A DNA stretch of 64,000 nucleotides, from positions 1 through 64,000 of the forward strand of contig NZ_FTMV01000019.1 in NCBI RefSeq assembly GCF_900156175.1. The letters are read 5' to 3'. The position numbers were made by a program, and so were the translations under genes. Shown piece after piece: positions 45,751-55,205 of the stretch. Source of the stretch: Janthinobacterium sp. TND4EL3. Lineage in GTDB: Bacteria; Pseudomonadota; Gammaproteobacteria; Burkholderiales; Burkholderiaceae_D. The first letter of the stretch is position 1, and each line of letters opens with the position of its first letter. Under the pieces are notes generated by a model. The model saw only the letters and a program-made list of their open reading frames with translations. It did not search any database and was not told the origin of the DNA.

Positions 45751-45839
45751 GTAAAACTTTTGTTGATCATTGTATTTCAAATGACCGCTTGCGGCTTGCG
45801 CCAGCTTAAAACTCTTCAAAACCACTTGCTGCTAAATTC

Positions 45840-45916
45840 TGGTGGGCGGTGAGGAATTCGAATCCCCGACCCCTTGGATGTCGACCAAGTATTCTAACCA
45901 GCTGAACTAACCGCCC
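45840..45916 (-). tRNA. tRNA-Val (GAC), copy 1 of 2
   Basis: Same 77-base sequence as the second copy, with CCA encoded. It is the first transcribed gene of the pair and lies 12 bases after a strong promoter. Anticodon loop TCGACAT has C at position 33. Confidence 0.9.
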
Positions 45917-45927
45917 CGAAGACCAGC

Positions 45928-45956
45928 ATTATAGAGAGGCTTTCCCAGAATGACAA
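45928..45956 (-). promoter_or_regulatory. Strong sigma-70 promoter of the tRNA-Val pair
   Basis: On the minus strand TTGTCA (45951-45956) and a perfect TATAAT (45928-45933) are separated by 17 bases. It stands 11 bases before the first tRNA. Confidence 0.85.
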
Positions 45957-46064
45957 GGGCTGTTTTACAGGAAACTTTAATCTCTTTTTCATCCGCTTCC
46001 CGGGCGTCAGCCTCCTTTATATACAGTCGGCCCCGGGCACCTGGAATGCCGCTAGAATCGCGGC

Positions 46065-46529
46065 ATGAACTCCACCATAATAAGCTGGCTGAAAACCCTG
46101 AGCCGCATCTGCGGTTTCGAGACGGCCGATTCCTTCCCGCCCGGCCACCCGTATGCGCGCACGCGCTGGAATGCCGCGTATTTCGATATCGCTTCCGACG
46201 TCAAGCCGGACGAGATGGAGCGGCGCATCTGCGCGGCCATCGCCAACACGCCTAGCGTCTTCGCCTACATCAGCAATCCCACGCCGCGCATGCAGCGCGC
46301 GCTGCTGAACGTGATCCACGAGCGGCTGCGGCGCCAGCCCGGCGCGGGCGCCACGGACCTGGTCTTGTTATTGATCAATGCCTACGCCAGTCCCCACATC
46401 GCGGAAGCCGTGCCCGGCCTGCGCACCTTGATCCTCAATACCGAACACGAAGACACGAATCTGCGCGTGCATGCGATCCTGGAATTGCTGGTGGGCACGC
46501 CGCGGGGGCTCGATGTGATCGACATGTAA
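46065..46529 (+). CDS. Hypothetical protein (154 aa)
   Basis: The soluble 154-residue protein starts MNSTIISWLKTLSRICGFETAD, has FPPGHPYARTRWNAAYFDIASDVKP and a long helical C-terminal half (LVLLLINAYASPHIAEAVPGL, ILELLVGTP). No signal peptide or known motif is seen. Convergent with the acyltransferase gene, four bases between their stops. Function unknown. Confidence 0.7.
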   Translation: MNSTIISWLKTLSRICGFETADSFPPGHPYARTRWNAAYFDIASDVKPDEMERRICAAIANTPSVFAYISNPTPRMQRALLNVIHERLRRQPGAGATDLVLLLINAYASPHIAEAVPGLRTLILNTEHEDTNLRVHAILELLVGTPRGLDVIDM

Positions 46530-46532
46530 TCA

Positions 46533-47645
46533 TCACGCGTGATTGGCGGGCACATAGCGCGCCCGCAAACGCATGAACGGCGTTTCCACCACTCTATACA
46601 AGAGCCAGCCCGTCAAGATACTGACGGCGACACTGATCAGTATCGCCGGCGCCCCGTCCGGCCCATGCCCCATCTCCTGCAGGAACGGGCGCAGCAGGAT
46701 GCACAGCTGCTTGTGCAACAGATAAATCGCATACGACCACAGGGCCAGGCTGGCCGCGCCCGGCACGCGCAGTTGATAGAGCGCGCTGCCGGGACTGAGT
46801 GCCGCGATCAGCAGCAAGCTGAAACTGGCGGCCAGGGCCGGATAGCCGAACACCGTCACGGCATAGCCATAGTGATCGGTGAGAAACACATAAAACATCA
46901 GCGCCGTACCGGCCATTCCCGCCAGCAAGGTACGGTTGCCATAGGCGGTCAGGCGCGCCCAGGCGCCGGGATGGTGGTTTTTCAGCAGCGCCAGCGCCAC
47001 GCCCGCCACCAGCTCGTCGAAGCGGCACCACGACGCGTAATAGATATACTTGTAATAGCCGAGACCGCCGCGCGGCACTTGCACGTACTCCTCCCACAGG
47101 TAGGCGCGCACCAGCATGCCGACGATCAAGCTGGCGGCCACGGCCAGCCAGGCCCACAGCAAGGATTTGCGGCAGGCGGCGATCGCCAGCGCCACGGCCG
47201 GCAACAGCACATAGAACTGCTCTTCCACGCACAAGGACCACGCATGGGAAAACGCCGTGCCCGGCGTCAGGTTGATGTTTTGCGTAAACGTCAGGAATTT
47301 CCACAGCGGCAATAGCGCGTTATCGCCGCGAAACGCGGGCCACAGATAATACAAAGCCAGCACGACATAAAAATTGGGCAAGGTGCGCAAGAATCTCCGC
47401 GCATAGAAGCGGGACAGGGAAAAGCCGTGTTCGCTGCGCAGGGCGGCAAAGATCTGGTTGCCGATCAGATAGCCGCTGAGGGCAAAGAACAGGTCGACAC
47501 CCGTCCAGCCGATTTCTCCCCAGAAACCGAACGCCCCGCCCTCGCTGACGAACAGCAGATAGTGGTTCATGAAGACGAGCACGATGGCCAGCGCCCGCAA
47601 GGTGTCGAGGCCGTACAGGCGGGAAGGATGGGTCGTGCTGGACAT
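46533..47645 (-). CDS. OafA/YrhL-type membrane acyltransferase
   Basis: The 370-aa protein has ten or so membrane helices and the Acyl_transf_3 signatures RLYGLDTLRALAIVLVFMNHY (the R-x-D-x-L-R-A and catalytic His) and FFALSGYLIGNQIF. It moves acyl groups onto extracytoplasmic sugars such as O-antigen, succinoglycan or peptidoglycan. ATG 47645 is used rather than TTG 47666. No neighbouring polysaccharide gene gives the acceptor. Confidence 0.87.
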   Translation of the reverse strand: MSSTTHPSRLYGLDTLRALAIVLVFMNHYLLFVSEGGAFGFWGEIGWTGVDLFFALSGYLIGNQIFAALRSEHGFSLSRFYARRFLRTLPNFYVVLALYYLWPAFRGDNALLPLWKFLTFTQNINLTPGTAFSHAWSLCVEEQFYVLLPAVALAIAACRKSLLWAWLAVAASLIVGMLVRAYLWEEYVQVPRGGLGYYKYIYYASWCRFDELVAGVALALLKNHHPGAWARLTAYGNRTLLAGMAGTALMFYVFLTDHYGYAVTVFGYPALAASFSLLLIAALSPGSALYQLRVPGAASLALWSYAIYLLHKQLCILLRPFLQEMGHGPDGAPAILISVAVSILTGWLLYRVVETPFMRLRARYVPANHA

Positions 47646-47783
47646 GAAATGGGCAAGGGAAAACAACGGTGGCGCCGATCATGCCACGCCAGAGTGCGCC
47701 ATGGCCACATTTTTGCAGGCGTACACGGCGAATCCCGCTAAAATATGCCGACCCCGCTTTCCCTTCCCGCAACAGCATAGGAT

Positions 47784-48746
47784 ATGTCCAGCATGAGCAG
47801 CGCACTCCACTTCAAGTCCATCAACTACACGGGCCAGGGCAGCGGCCCGCGCCTGATCGTCACGGGCGCCGTGCACGGCAATGAAACCTGCGGCACCAAG
47901 GGCATCCACCGCGTGATGGCTGAACTCGACAGCGGCGCCCTCTCCATCGTGGCCGGCAGCGTCACCTTCGTGCCCATCACCAACCCGCTCGCCTACGCCA
48001 AGGGCGTGCGCAGCGGCGACCGCAACCTGAACCGCAATCTGTTCCCGAACGACAATCCACAGGATTTTGAAGACCGCATCGCCAACTGGCTGTGCCCTTT
48101 GCTGGGCCAGCACGACGTGCTGCTGGACTTGCACTCGTTCAACGCCGACAGCCAGCCCTTCGTCATGGTGGGTCCGCGCAACAACGATGGCCCGCTGCAA
48201 CCATTCCAGCATGAAGACAAGGAGCGCGCACTGGCGCGCCGCCTGGGCGTGCGCCGCTTCGTCGATGGCTGGCTGCATGCGTATGGCCAGGGCGTGCAGC
48301 GCCGCCTGGGCAATAGCGACCAGGTGGGCCTGGTCTTGCGCTACGGCGTGGGCACGACCGAATACATGCGCTCGACGGGCGGCTATGCGCTGACCCTGGA
48401 ATGCGGCCAGCACGCGGACCCGGCTGCGCCGGACGTGGCTTACCGCGCCATCAAGAATACCCTGGCCTTCCTGGGCTTCATTGATGCGCCGCAACCGGAA
48501 CCCATCGCCGACGCGGACATGGAAGCGCTGAACATGGTCGTCGTGCACGACAAGCTGCATGCAAGCGACCGCTTCATCAAGACCTGGTCCAGCTTCGACA
48601 AGGTCAAACAGGGCGAACAGATCGGCGTGCGCGCGGACGGCACGCCCGTGACGGCCGAATTCGACGCCTACATCCTCTTCCCGGACGTCAATGCGCAAGC
48701 CAATGCCGAGTGGTATTACCTGGCGCGGGTGGCCAGCAGCTTCTGA
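47784..48746 (+). CDS. Succinylglutamate desuccinylase / aspartoacylase-family hydrolase
   Basis: The 320-aa zinc carboxypeptidase-fold protein has the metal motif GAVHGNETCG (His and Glu) and the later DLHSFN (His), and R in SGDRNLNRNLFP binds the substrate carboxylate. The C-terminal region lacks the AstE arginine-pathway hallmarks I would expect, so it is placed in the wider M14-like AstE/AspA family. Ends directly before the stop of the SMR gene on the other strand (convergent, no gap). Confidence 0.85.
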   Translation: MSSMSSALHFKSINYTGQGSGPRLIVTGAVHGNETCGTKGIHRVMAELDSGALSIVAGSVTFVPITNPLAYAKGVRSGDRNLNRNLFPNDNPQDFEDRIANWLCPLLGQHDVLLDLHSFNADSQPFVMVGPRNNDGPLQPFQHEDKERALARRLGVRRFVDGWLHAYGQGVQRRLGNSDQVGLVLRYGVGTTEYMRSTGGYALTLECGQHADPAAPDVAYRAIKNTLAFLGFIDAPQPEPIADADMEALNMVVVHDKLHASDRFIKTWSSFDKVKQGEQIGVRADGTPVTAEFDAYILFPDVNAQANAEWYYLARVASSF

Positions 48747-49088
48747 TCAATGCCCCACTGATTTGGAGAAAAGATTAATCACGAGCACGCCGGCAATGAT
48801 CAGCCCCAGGCCGATCATTGCCGGCGTATCGAGGCTTTGCTTGAACCAGAACCAGCCCACGGCGGAAATGAGCACGATGCCCACGCCCGACCAGATCGCA
48901 TACACGATGCCGGTAGGAATGACCTTCAGGGTCAGCGACAAGCACCAGAAGGCGATGCCGTAGCCGACCACGGTGATCACGCTGGGCCACAAGCGGCTGA
49001 AGCCCTCGGACGCCTTCAAGGCGCTGGTGGCGATGACTTCGGCGATGATGGCGATGGCCAGGTAGAAATACGTCGTGGCAAGACTCAT
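48747..49088 (-). CDS. SMR-family transporter, EmrE-like
   Basis: The 113-aa protein has four helices. The essential membrane Glu (equivalent to Glu14 of EmrE) is in [18 protein letters not shown] at residue 17. The middle [27 protein letters not shown] and loop WFWFKQSLD match EmrE closely. Such proteins export cationic compounds by proton antiport. It starts 11 bases after the sugE stop, so it shares the transcript controlled by the guanidine-II riboswitch. Could form a heterodimer with SugE or act alone. Confidence 0.87.
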   Translation of the reverse strand: MSLATTYFYLAIAIIAEVIATSALKASEGFSRLWPSVITVVGYGIAFWCLSLTLKVIPTGIVYAIWSGVGIVLISAVGWFWFKQSLDTPAMIGLGLIIAGVLVINLFSKSVGH

Positions 49089-49099
49089 GCTGGCATCCT

Positions 49100-49420
49100 T
49101 TATTGCGGGCTGAGCAATTTCAAGCCCAGGATGCCCGACACGATCAGGGCGATGCAGGCGATGCGCGCGGCGCTGGCCGGTTCGCCCAGCACCATGATGC
49201 CGAAGATGGCCGTGCCCACGGTGCCGATGCCCGTCCAGATGGCGTAGGCCGTGCCCAGCGGCAAGGTGCGCAAGGCCAGGCCCAGCATCACCACGCTGCC
49301 CAGCATGGACACCGCCGTCAGCACGGACGGCACGAGGCGCGTAAAACCGGCGCTGTACTTGAGGCCGATGGCCCAGCCAATTTCCAGCAAGCCCGCCAAT
49401 ACCAGAATAATCCACGCCAT
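49100..49420 (-). CDS. sugE: SMR-family guanidinium exporter (Gdx/SugE type)
   Basis: The 106-aa four-helix protein begins [23 protein letters not shown], with the essential Glu at residue 13, and [28 protein letters not shown] is the SugE/Gdx signature. This subtype exports guanidinium by proton antiport. The 5-prime leader contains a mini-ykkC motif (49437-49488), which strongly supports guanidine. GGGAG lies seven bases before ATG 49420. Confidence 0.92.
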   Translation of the reverse strand: MAWIILVLAGLLEIGWAIGLKYSAGFTRLVPSVLTAVSMLGSVVMLGLALRTLPLGTAYAIWTGIGTVGTAIFGIMVLGEPASAARIACIALIVSGILGLKLLSPQ

Positions 49421-49436
49421 CTTCTTCTCCCGAGGC

Positions 49437-49488
49437 GGCAGGGTCGTCCCCGCCATGCAGCCCCCACATCGAGCGGGGTCGTCCCCAC
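49437..49488 (-). promoter_or_regulatory. Guanidine-II (mini-ykkC) riboswitch
   Basis: Two tandem GC-rich hairpins, each capped by the ACGA loop: GGGGACGACCCC at 49475-49486 and GGCGGGGACGACCCTGCC at 49437-49454 (minus strand). This is the two-stem ACGR pattern of mini-ykkC RNAs. The ribosome site of sugE (GGGAG) follows within about 10 bases of the second stem, consistent with guanidine-dependent control of translation initiation. Confidence 0.85.
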
Positions 49489-49616
49489 AGGAGCAAAAGG
49501 AAAAGTATACCATTCGGTGAAAGGTCTTGCCGCAAGCACATTTTTTCTCGTGCTGGTGCCAAAAAACATGCGCCTGGCAGCATAATTGCGCATCTATTTA
49601 TTCTCGGGGAGCAATG

Positions 49617-49976
49617 ATGCTGCTACTGGCCCAGATTCTTACCGCCCTCATCCTGCTGCTGCACGTCTACATCGTGCTGCTGGAAACCGTGCTGTTCGAT
49701 GCGCGCGGCCGCAAGGTCTTTGGCCTGAGCAAGGAAAAGGCGGAAATCGTGCGCCCCGCCATGTCGAACCAGGGCTGCTACAACGGCTTTCTCGTCGCGG
49801 CGCTGGCACTGGGCTTTTTCCACCCGGACGCGGCCATCGCCCATGCGTTCACCGTGTTCGGCCTGGCCTGCATCGCCGTGGCCGGCGTGTGGGGCGCAAT
49901 GACCGTCATGACGCGCATCCTTTACCTGCAAACGGTGCCCGCCGTCCTCGCCCTGCTGCTGCTCCACTTCGCCTGA
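49617..49976 (+). CDS. DUF1304-family membrane protein
   Basis: The 119-aa protein has four helices and the DUF1304 features [52 protein letters not shown]. Function unknown for the family. ATG 49617 has GGGGAG five bases upstream; ATG 49614 is an alternative. It stands divergent to sugE. Confidence 0.85.
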   Translation: MLLLAQILTALILLLHVYIVLLETVLFDARGRKVFGLSKEKAEIVRPAMSNQGCYNGFLVAALALGFFHPDAAIAHAFTVFGLACIAVAGVWGAMTVMTRILYLQTVPAVLALLLLHFA

Positions 49977-50017
49977 TCCCTGCTTGAAATATCCAACGGC
50001 CAGCACGTTTTTTTACT

Positions 50018-50068
50018 ATATCGTATTATACCGATATTGAAATTGACAAAAGACGATACATATATCGT
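50018..50068 (+). promoter_or_regulatory. Promoter with two palindromic operators
   Basis: ATATCG-N8-CGATAT (50018-50023, 50032-50037) and ACGATA-N4-TATCGT (50053-50058, 50063-50068) are two 6-bp inverted repeats, both AT-rich with a CGAT core, flanking a perfect TTGACA (50043-50048). They lie just before the ArsR-family gene, as expected for auto-repression. Confidence 0.6.
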
Positions 50069-50099
50069 TTGAAGACGAACATCGACCAGGAGGAACAGC

Positions 50100-50396
50100 A
50101 TGGACATCGACGCCATCCACAAGGCGCTGGCCAATCCCGTACGGCGGCAGATCCTGCAGTGGCTGAAGGAGCCGGAGCAGTATTTTTGCGAACAAGACCA
50201 TCCGCTCGACTTCGGCGTCTGCGCCGGCCTGATCGACCGTCGGCTGGGCCTGTCGCAATCGACGGTCTCGGCCCACCTGGCCACCTTGCAAAAGGCAGGC
50301 TTGATTTCCGCCAGGAAAGTTGGCCAATGGAGCTTTTTCAAGCGCAATGAAGCCACCATCGAGGCCTTTCTGGAGCACATGCAGCAAGGTTTGTAA
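50100..50396 (+). CDS. ArsR-family transcriptional repressor
   Basis: The 98-aa winged-helix protein has ALANPVRRQILQWLKE and a recognition helix with RLGLSQSTVSAHLATLQKAGLISARKVGQW. Cys residues (YFCEQDHPLDFGVCAG) near the start of the effector helix could be thiol or metal sensors. Forms an operon with the old-yellow-enzyme gene 46 bases on. GGAGGAAC precedes ATG 50100. Palindromic operators lie upstream. Confidence 0.87.
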   Translation: MDIDAIHKALANPVRRQILQWLKEPEQYFCEQDHPLDFGVCAGLIDRRLGLSQSTVSAHLATLQKAGLISARKVGQWSFFKRNEATIEAFLEHMQQGL

Positions 50397-50442
50397 GCAT
50401 CCCCATCTCAACGCCGCCTGAGCGGCACTCACAAGGACAATC

Positions 50443-51498
50443 ATGGCAACTTTATTCGACCCCATCACCATCGGCAGTTTGCAACTGAAAAACCGCATCA
50501 TCATGGCGCCGCTGACGCGTTCGCGCGCCGGCAACCCGGGCCGCGTGCCCAACGCCCTGATGGCCGAGTACTACGCACAGCGCGCCTCGGCCGGCATGAT
50601 CATCTCGGAAGCGACGGCCGTCACGCCGCAGGGCGTGGGCTATGCCGACACGCCGGGCATCTGGTCCGATGAACAGGTGGAAGGCTGGAAACACATCACC
50701 AAGGCCGTGCATGACGCGGGCGGCAAGATCGTGCTGCAACTGTGGCATGTGGGCCGCATTTCCGCTCCCCTGTTCCTGAATGGCGACTTGCCCGTGGCGC
50801 CCAGCGCCGTCAAGCCGGCCGGCCATGTGAGCCTGGTACGCCCGCAACAGGAATTCGTCACGCCGCGCGCACTGGACGCGGAAGAAATCCCCGGCATCGT
50901 GGCCGCCTACCGACTGGGCGCCGAAAACGCAAAGAAAGCGGGCTTCGACGGCGTGGAAATCCATGGCGCCAATGGTTATTTGCTCGACCAGTTCCTGCAA
51001 GACAGCACCAACTTGCGCACGGACAACTACGGCGGCTCGATCGAGAACCGTGCCCGATTGATGCTGGAAGTGACGGATGCGTGCATAGCAGTGTGGGGCG
51101 CGGACAAGGTGGGCATGCATCTGGCGCCACGCCGCGACGCGCACGACATGGGCGATTCCGACCCGCGCGCCACCTTTGGCTACGTGGCACGCGAACTGGG
51201 CAAACGGGGCATCGCCTTCATCTGCGCGCGCGAAGCGCTCGGTGACGACCGCCTGGGCCCGTATCTGAAGCAGGAATTCGGCGGCGTCTACATTGCCAAC
51301 GAAAAAATGGACAAGGCGGCGGCCGAAGCCTTGCTGGCCAAGGGCGAAGCCGATGCCGTGGCCTTCGGCCTGTGGTTCATCGCCAACCCCGACTTGCCCA
51401 TCCGCCTGCACAGCGACGCGCCGCTCAATCCGCTGAACCCGGCCACCCTGTATGCCCCGGACGCCGCCGGTTACACGGACTATCCGGCGCTGGCCTGA
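50443..51498 (+). CDS. nemA: Old-yellow-enzyme alkene reductase
   Basis: The 351-aa TIM-barrel flavoenzyme has LFDPITIGSLQLKNRIIMAPLTRSRA, AEYYAQRAS, the substrate-binding HGANGYLLDQFL (His and Asn pair) and RTDNYGGSIENRARL. FMN- and NADPH-dependent; reduces activated alkenes, nitro-esters or N-ethylmaleimide in this family. Control by an ArsR-family repressor with Cys suggests electrophile sensing, as with NemR-NemA. GGACAATC stands before the ATG. Confidence 0.9.
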   Translation: MATLFDPITIGSLQLKNRIIMAPLTRSRAGNPGRVPNALMAEYYAQRASAGMIISEATAVTPQGVGYADTPGIWSDEQVEGWKHITKAVHDAGGKIVLQLWHVGRISAPLFLNGDLPVAPSAVKPAGHVSLVRPQQEFVTPRALDAEEIPGIVAAYRLGAENAKKAGFDGVEIHGANGYLLDQFLQDSTNLRTDNYGGSIENRARLMLEVTDACIAVWGADKVGMHLAPRRDAHDMGDSDPRATFGYVARELGKRGIAFICAREALGDDRLGPYLKQEFGGVYIANEKMDKAAAEALLAKGEADAVAFGLWFIANPDLPIRLHSDAPLNPLNPATLYAPDAAGYTDYPALA

Positions 51499-51677
51499 GC
51501 ACGCCAAGAGGCGCGATAGCCGATCAAACAAGCGGCTGCACACGGCGTAGCGGCGCATAGCTGCGCACACCTCCCCCTTTATGGCGGGCGCAACGATACA
51601 GGCGCAGACAAAGCGCCGATATCGGCGCGCCCGCCGTTTGTTTTATCTCAACATCAAATGCGCAACACCCGGGCCGC

Positions 51678-51911
51678 TCAGCGCCATCGGCGCCGGGCCG
51701 GCCGCGCGGGCCGACGCGCCTGGGCGCTGCTGAAAACGCGGTAAATGACGTCGGCCGGCACGGCGTGCTCGCGCAAATAAGCCGTCGCCACCGTCCTGCC
51801 CAGGGCGTGGTGGAAAGCGACACCGCGCTCGACCAGTTCGGCCATCGCCTTGTCCGTTCTGACATTCTCTCCGTCATTGTTGCTATTAAGCACGTCGATA
51901 CTCTTCTTCAT
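51678..51911 (-). CDS. Small hypothetical protein (77 aa)
   Basis: The product begins MKKSIDVLNSNNDGENVRTDKAM, has LVERGVAFHHALGRTVATAYLREHAVPADVIYRVF and ends in a run of Arg-rich residues. GGAG stands seven bases before ATG 51911, a good site. Secondary structure looks helical and basic at the end, perhaps nucleic-acid binding. No family recognised. Confidence 0.6.
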   Translation of the reverse strand: MKKSIDVLNSNNDGENVRTDKAMAELVERGVAFHHALGRTVATAYLREHAVPADVIYRVFSSAQARRPARPARRRWR

Positions 51912-52161
51912 GCCATGGCTCCATGTCTGGTGGATCTACACTGCAGCAAGTTTTGACCACATGGCGTGCATTTAGTGCCCGGCGCAGTACCCGGACATGG
52001 TTAAAATGGCAGTGAGCACGGCCCCGGCACCGCATGGATGGCGGGCCCGGCTGCTTGTCGCCACCGCCAGCCCCGTATAGAATGCCTGCGCAGAATTTTT
52101 GCTTCAAGGAAAATGGCCACCAGCGCCATCCCATTAAGAACAGTGTCACTGAAGGGTATCA

Positions 52162-52773
52162 ATGGACGATTTATTTGTACAAGCGGGCGACTTGCCGACC
52201 TGGCACCAGCGCTGCGCGCTGCGGGTGCTGCACCTGTTCGGCTGGCGCATGCGCTTCCGTCCCCTGCCGGGGCCGCGCGGCATCGCCGTCGTCTACCCGC
52301 ACACGTCCAACTGGGATTTCATGGTGGGCCTGTTCGGCAAGTGGGCGGTGTCCTTGCCCTTCCGCTGGCTGGCCAAGGATACGCTGTTCCGTGGCCCCAT
52401 GGGCAAGGTGCTGCGCTACCTCGGTGGCGAACCCGTCGACCGCAGCACCACCAGCGGCACGATACAGCGCCAGGCCGAACGCATGCTGGCCGCAGACTGG
52501 TACTGGCTGGCCATCACGCCGGAAGCGACGCGCAGCTACCGTCCGAACTGGAAAAGCGGCTTTTATCACCTGGCGCTGGCCGCCAAGGTGCCGTTGTTGC
52601 TCGTCTACATAGACTATCCGAACAAGGTGCTGGGCGTCGTCGACCATCTGTATTTGACGGGCGACAAGGACGCCGACATGGCGGCGATTGCCGCCGTATA
52701 TGCGGGCCACCAGGGCTTACATCCGGAAAACGCGGCACCCATCGTGCTGTCCGACAAGCGCCCCGGCGCTTAA
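52162..52773 (+). CDS. PlsC-like lysophospholipid acyltransferase
   Basis: The 203-aa protein has the catalytic H-x4-D (YPHTSNWDFM, about residue 47) and downstream ITPEATRS matching the substrate motif EGTRS. It probably acylates a lysophosphatidic-type substrate at the inner membrane; no long membrane helix is seen. Its stop overlaps the ureJ stop by 3 bases in opposite orientation. Confidence 0.82.
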   Translation: MDDLFVQAGDLPTWHQRCALRVLHLFGWRMRFRPLPGPRGIAVVYPHTSNWDFMVGLFGKWAVSLPFRWLAKDTLFRGPMGKVLRYLGGEPVDRSTTSGTIQRQAERMLAADWYWLAITPEATRSYRPNWKSGFYHLALAAKVPLLLVYIDYPNKVLGVVDHLYLTGDKDADMAAIAAVYAGHQGLHPENAAPIVLSDKRPGA

Positions 52774-53326
52774 TTCATTCCCATCAGCACCACGCCGGCG
52801 GCCGTCAAGGCCACGCCGGCCACACGCAACAGGCGCTCGGCCAGCACCTGGCCGGTGAAACGTCCAGCACACAACAGCATGGCCGAGGCCAGCAGGAAGC
52901 CGCACGCGGCCGCGGCGGACGGCAATTCCTGGCCATGTGCATTGCCATGCGCCAGCGCAAACATACCCACCAGCAACACGCCCAGCCAGTTCGGCAAGGC
53001 CAGCGCCAGCGCGATGGCCAGCCCCGCCAGTGCCACCGTGGCGGCGATGCCCGTTTCCAGCCCCGGCACCGTCACGCCCGCCATGCCGGCCAGCGCGCCG
53101 AGCAGCATCATGCCGAGGAAGGTGGCGGGCTGCCCCCAGCCGCGGCGCTGCTGGCCGCCCCAGAGCCCCACGCCCAGCATGGCCAGCAAATGGTCGATGC
53201 CCGTGAACGGATGGGCGAAACCGGCCAGGAAGCCCACGCTGTCGCCATGGCCGGGATGGGCCATGGCGGGCAAGGCCAGCAGACACAGGGCCGCCACGGC
53301 GGCCGTTTTTGTCATCAGTGTTGCGC

Positions 53327-53330
<4 letters not shown>
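52770..53330 (-). CDS. ureJ: HupE/UreJ-family nickel permease
   Basis: The 186-aa protein has a signal or first helix ([13 protein letters not shown]), the conserved HPGHGD and [19 protein letters not shown] motif with His and Asp that contact nickel, plus further helices and [13 protein letters not shown]. Supplies nickel for urease. Last gene of the ure operon, overlapping ureG by 4 bases; AAGGAG precedes the ATG. Confidence 0.9.
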
Positions 53331-53965
<635 letters not shown>

Positions 53966-53988
53966 GTTGTGGTCTCTCGGTGTAGTGT

Positions 53989-54672
53989 TCAGGAACGGTA
54001 CAGGCGGCTGTACTGCACTTCGTGGCGCATCGACAGCAGCGACAGGCCCGGCGCCCAGTTGCCCATCTCGTCGTCGGCCAAGGTTTGCGCCGTCAGCGCG
54101 GCCGCTTCCAGGTCCGGCCGCAGCGACAGCAGCAGGCGCTGGCCCGCCACCTGCCCCAGCGGCACGGATTTCACGCAGACGAGCACCTGGTTTTCCGCCC
54201 AGGCGAACAGCATGGCCAGCAGCGCCTCTTCGCGCGGAATGGCCAGCGCCGCCACGGCGCACGCATACGCGGTGGGCAGCGCCACCTCCGGCTGGCCCTG
54301 CAGCATGTCGATCAAGACGCCGTCGGCCACGCCCAGTTCGGCCAGCAATTTGCTCAACGAGTATCCCATCTGGATGGTCTCGGCGCGAAATTCCGCCGTG
54401 TCGCGCGAAGCGATGAAGCGCTCGCTCCAGCGCTGCACGGCGCACAGATCCTGCGCTGCAAACGCCTGCATCAAGCGCCAGCACAAGGGCGCTTCCCAGC
54501 GCGCCACCACCAAGGTCAGATGCTGCGCGATCCACGCGCGCGCCGTGGCCGCATCCGTCACCAGGCCCGATTCCAGCGCCGCTTCCAGCCCCTGCGAATA
54601 GCTGTAGGCGCCGATCGGCAAGGCGGGGCTGGCGAACTGCAGCAGATGCAGCAGGGCCGAGGCCTGCATCAT
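53989..54672 (-). CDS. ureF: Urease accessory protein UreF
   Basis: The 227-aa helical protein starts [36 protein letters not shown], the UreF signature, and ends [13 protein letters not shown]. It acts as scaffold and gate for UreG in the urease maturation complex. ATG 54672 overlaps the ureE stop by 4 bases. Confidence 0.94.
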   Translation of the reverse strand: MMQASALLHLLQFASPALPIGAYSYSQGLEAALESGLVTDAATARAWIAQHLTLVVARWEAPLCWRLMQAFAAQDLCAVQRWSERFIASRDTAEFRAETIQMGYSLSKLLAELGVADGVLIDMLQGQPEVALPTAYACAVAALAIPREEALLAMLFAWAENQVLVCVKSVPLGQVAGQRLLLSLRPDLEAAALTAQTLADDEMGNWAPGLSLLSMRHEVQYSRLYRS

Positions 54673-55193
54673 GCGGCGCCCGGTGCATCGCCGGGACGGT
54701 GGATCTTCTGCCGCAGCGGCACGGGGGCCAGCAAATGCTGGCCATGGCCGTCGTGGTGGCCATGGCCGCCGCCGTAGGCGCCCGCTTCCGGCTCGAACGG
54801 CGCCTCTTCCTCCGTCACGGTCGCCTGCAAGCCTTCGAGCATCTCCTTCAACACTACGTCCTTGCGGATGCGCAAAAAGCCGTCGCCCACCTGCGCCTGC
54901 GTGTGGCGGTTCCCCAGGTGGAAAGCACAGCGCAGCAGCGTGTGCGCATCCGCGCAGCGCACCAGGTAGGTGGCCTCGCGCGCGGCGACGATCCGCACCA
55001 CCTGCCCGCCCGGCCCCGTCATGCGCTCGCCGTCGCGCAGCACCGTGCCGCGCACGGTGAACACGGCCACCTCGTCGCCATTCGACAGCACGGCGCGCAG
55101 CCGGCATTTTTCGCGCTGGTCGTAGGGCAGCACGAGTTGGGCAACGGCGGCGCGCTGATCGTCCGCTGCCAGCTTGGTATGCAAAGTGAGCAT
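54669..55193 (-). CDS. ureE: Urease nickel metallochaperone UreE
   Basis: The 174-aa protein has an N-terminal peptide-binding domain ([23 protein letters not shown]), a nickel-site domain with [11 protein letters not shown] and a His-rich tail ([13 protein letters not shown]) that stores nickel. It delivers nickel to UreG. 12 bases after ureC. Confidence 0.93.
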   Translation of the reverse strand: MLTLHTKLAADDQRAAVAQLVLPYDQREKCRLRAVLSNGDEVAVFTVRGTVLRDGERMTGPGGQVVRIVAAREATYLVRCADAHTLLRCAFHLGNRHTQAQVGDGFLRIRKDVVLKEMLEGLQATVTEEEAPFEPEAGAYGGGHGHHDGHGQHLLAPVPLRQKIHRPGDAPGAA

Positions 55194-55205
55194 GATGTCT
55201 CCTGC

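Noticed and set aside
45674..45916. Repeat with spacing that could suggest a CRISPR unit
   Set aside because: The two 77-base repeats are tRNA-Val genes with encoded CCA; only two copies with an 89-base spacer.
46065..46319. Minus-strand frames opposite the 154-aa gene
   Set aside because: The plus frame has more balanced composition and a sensible start; the minus frames have neither.
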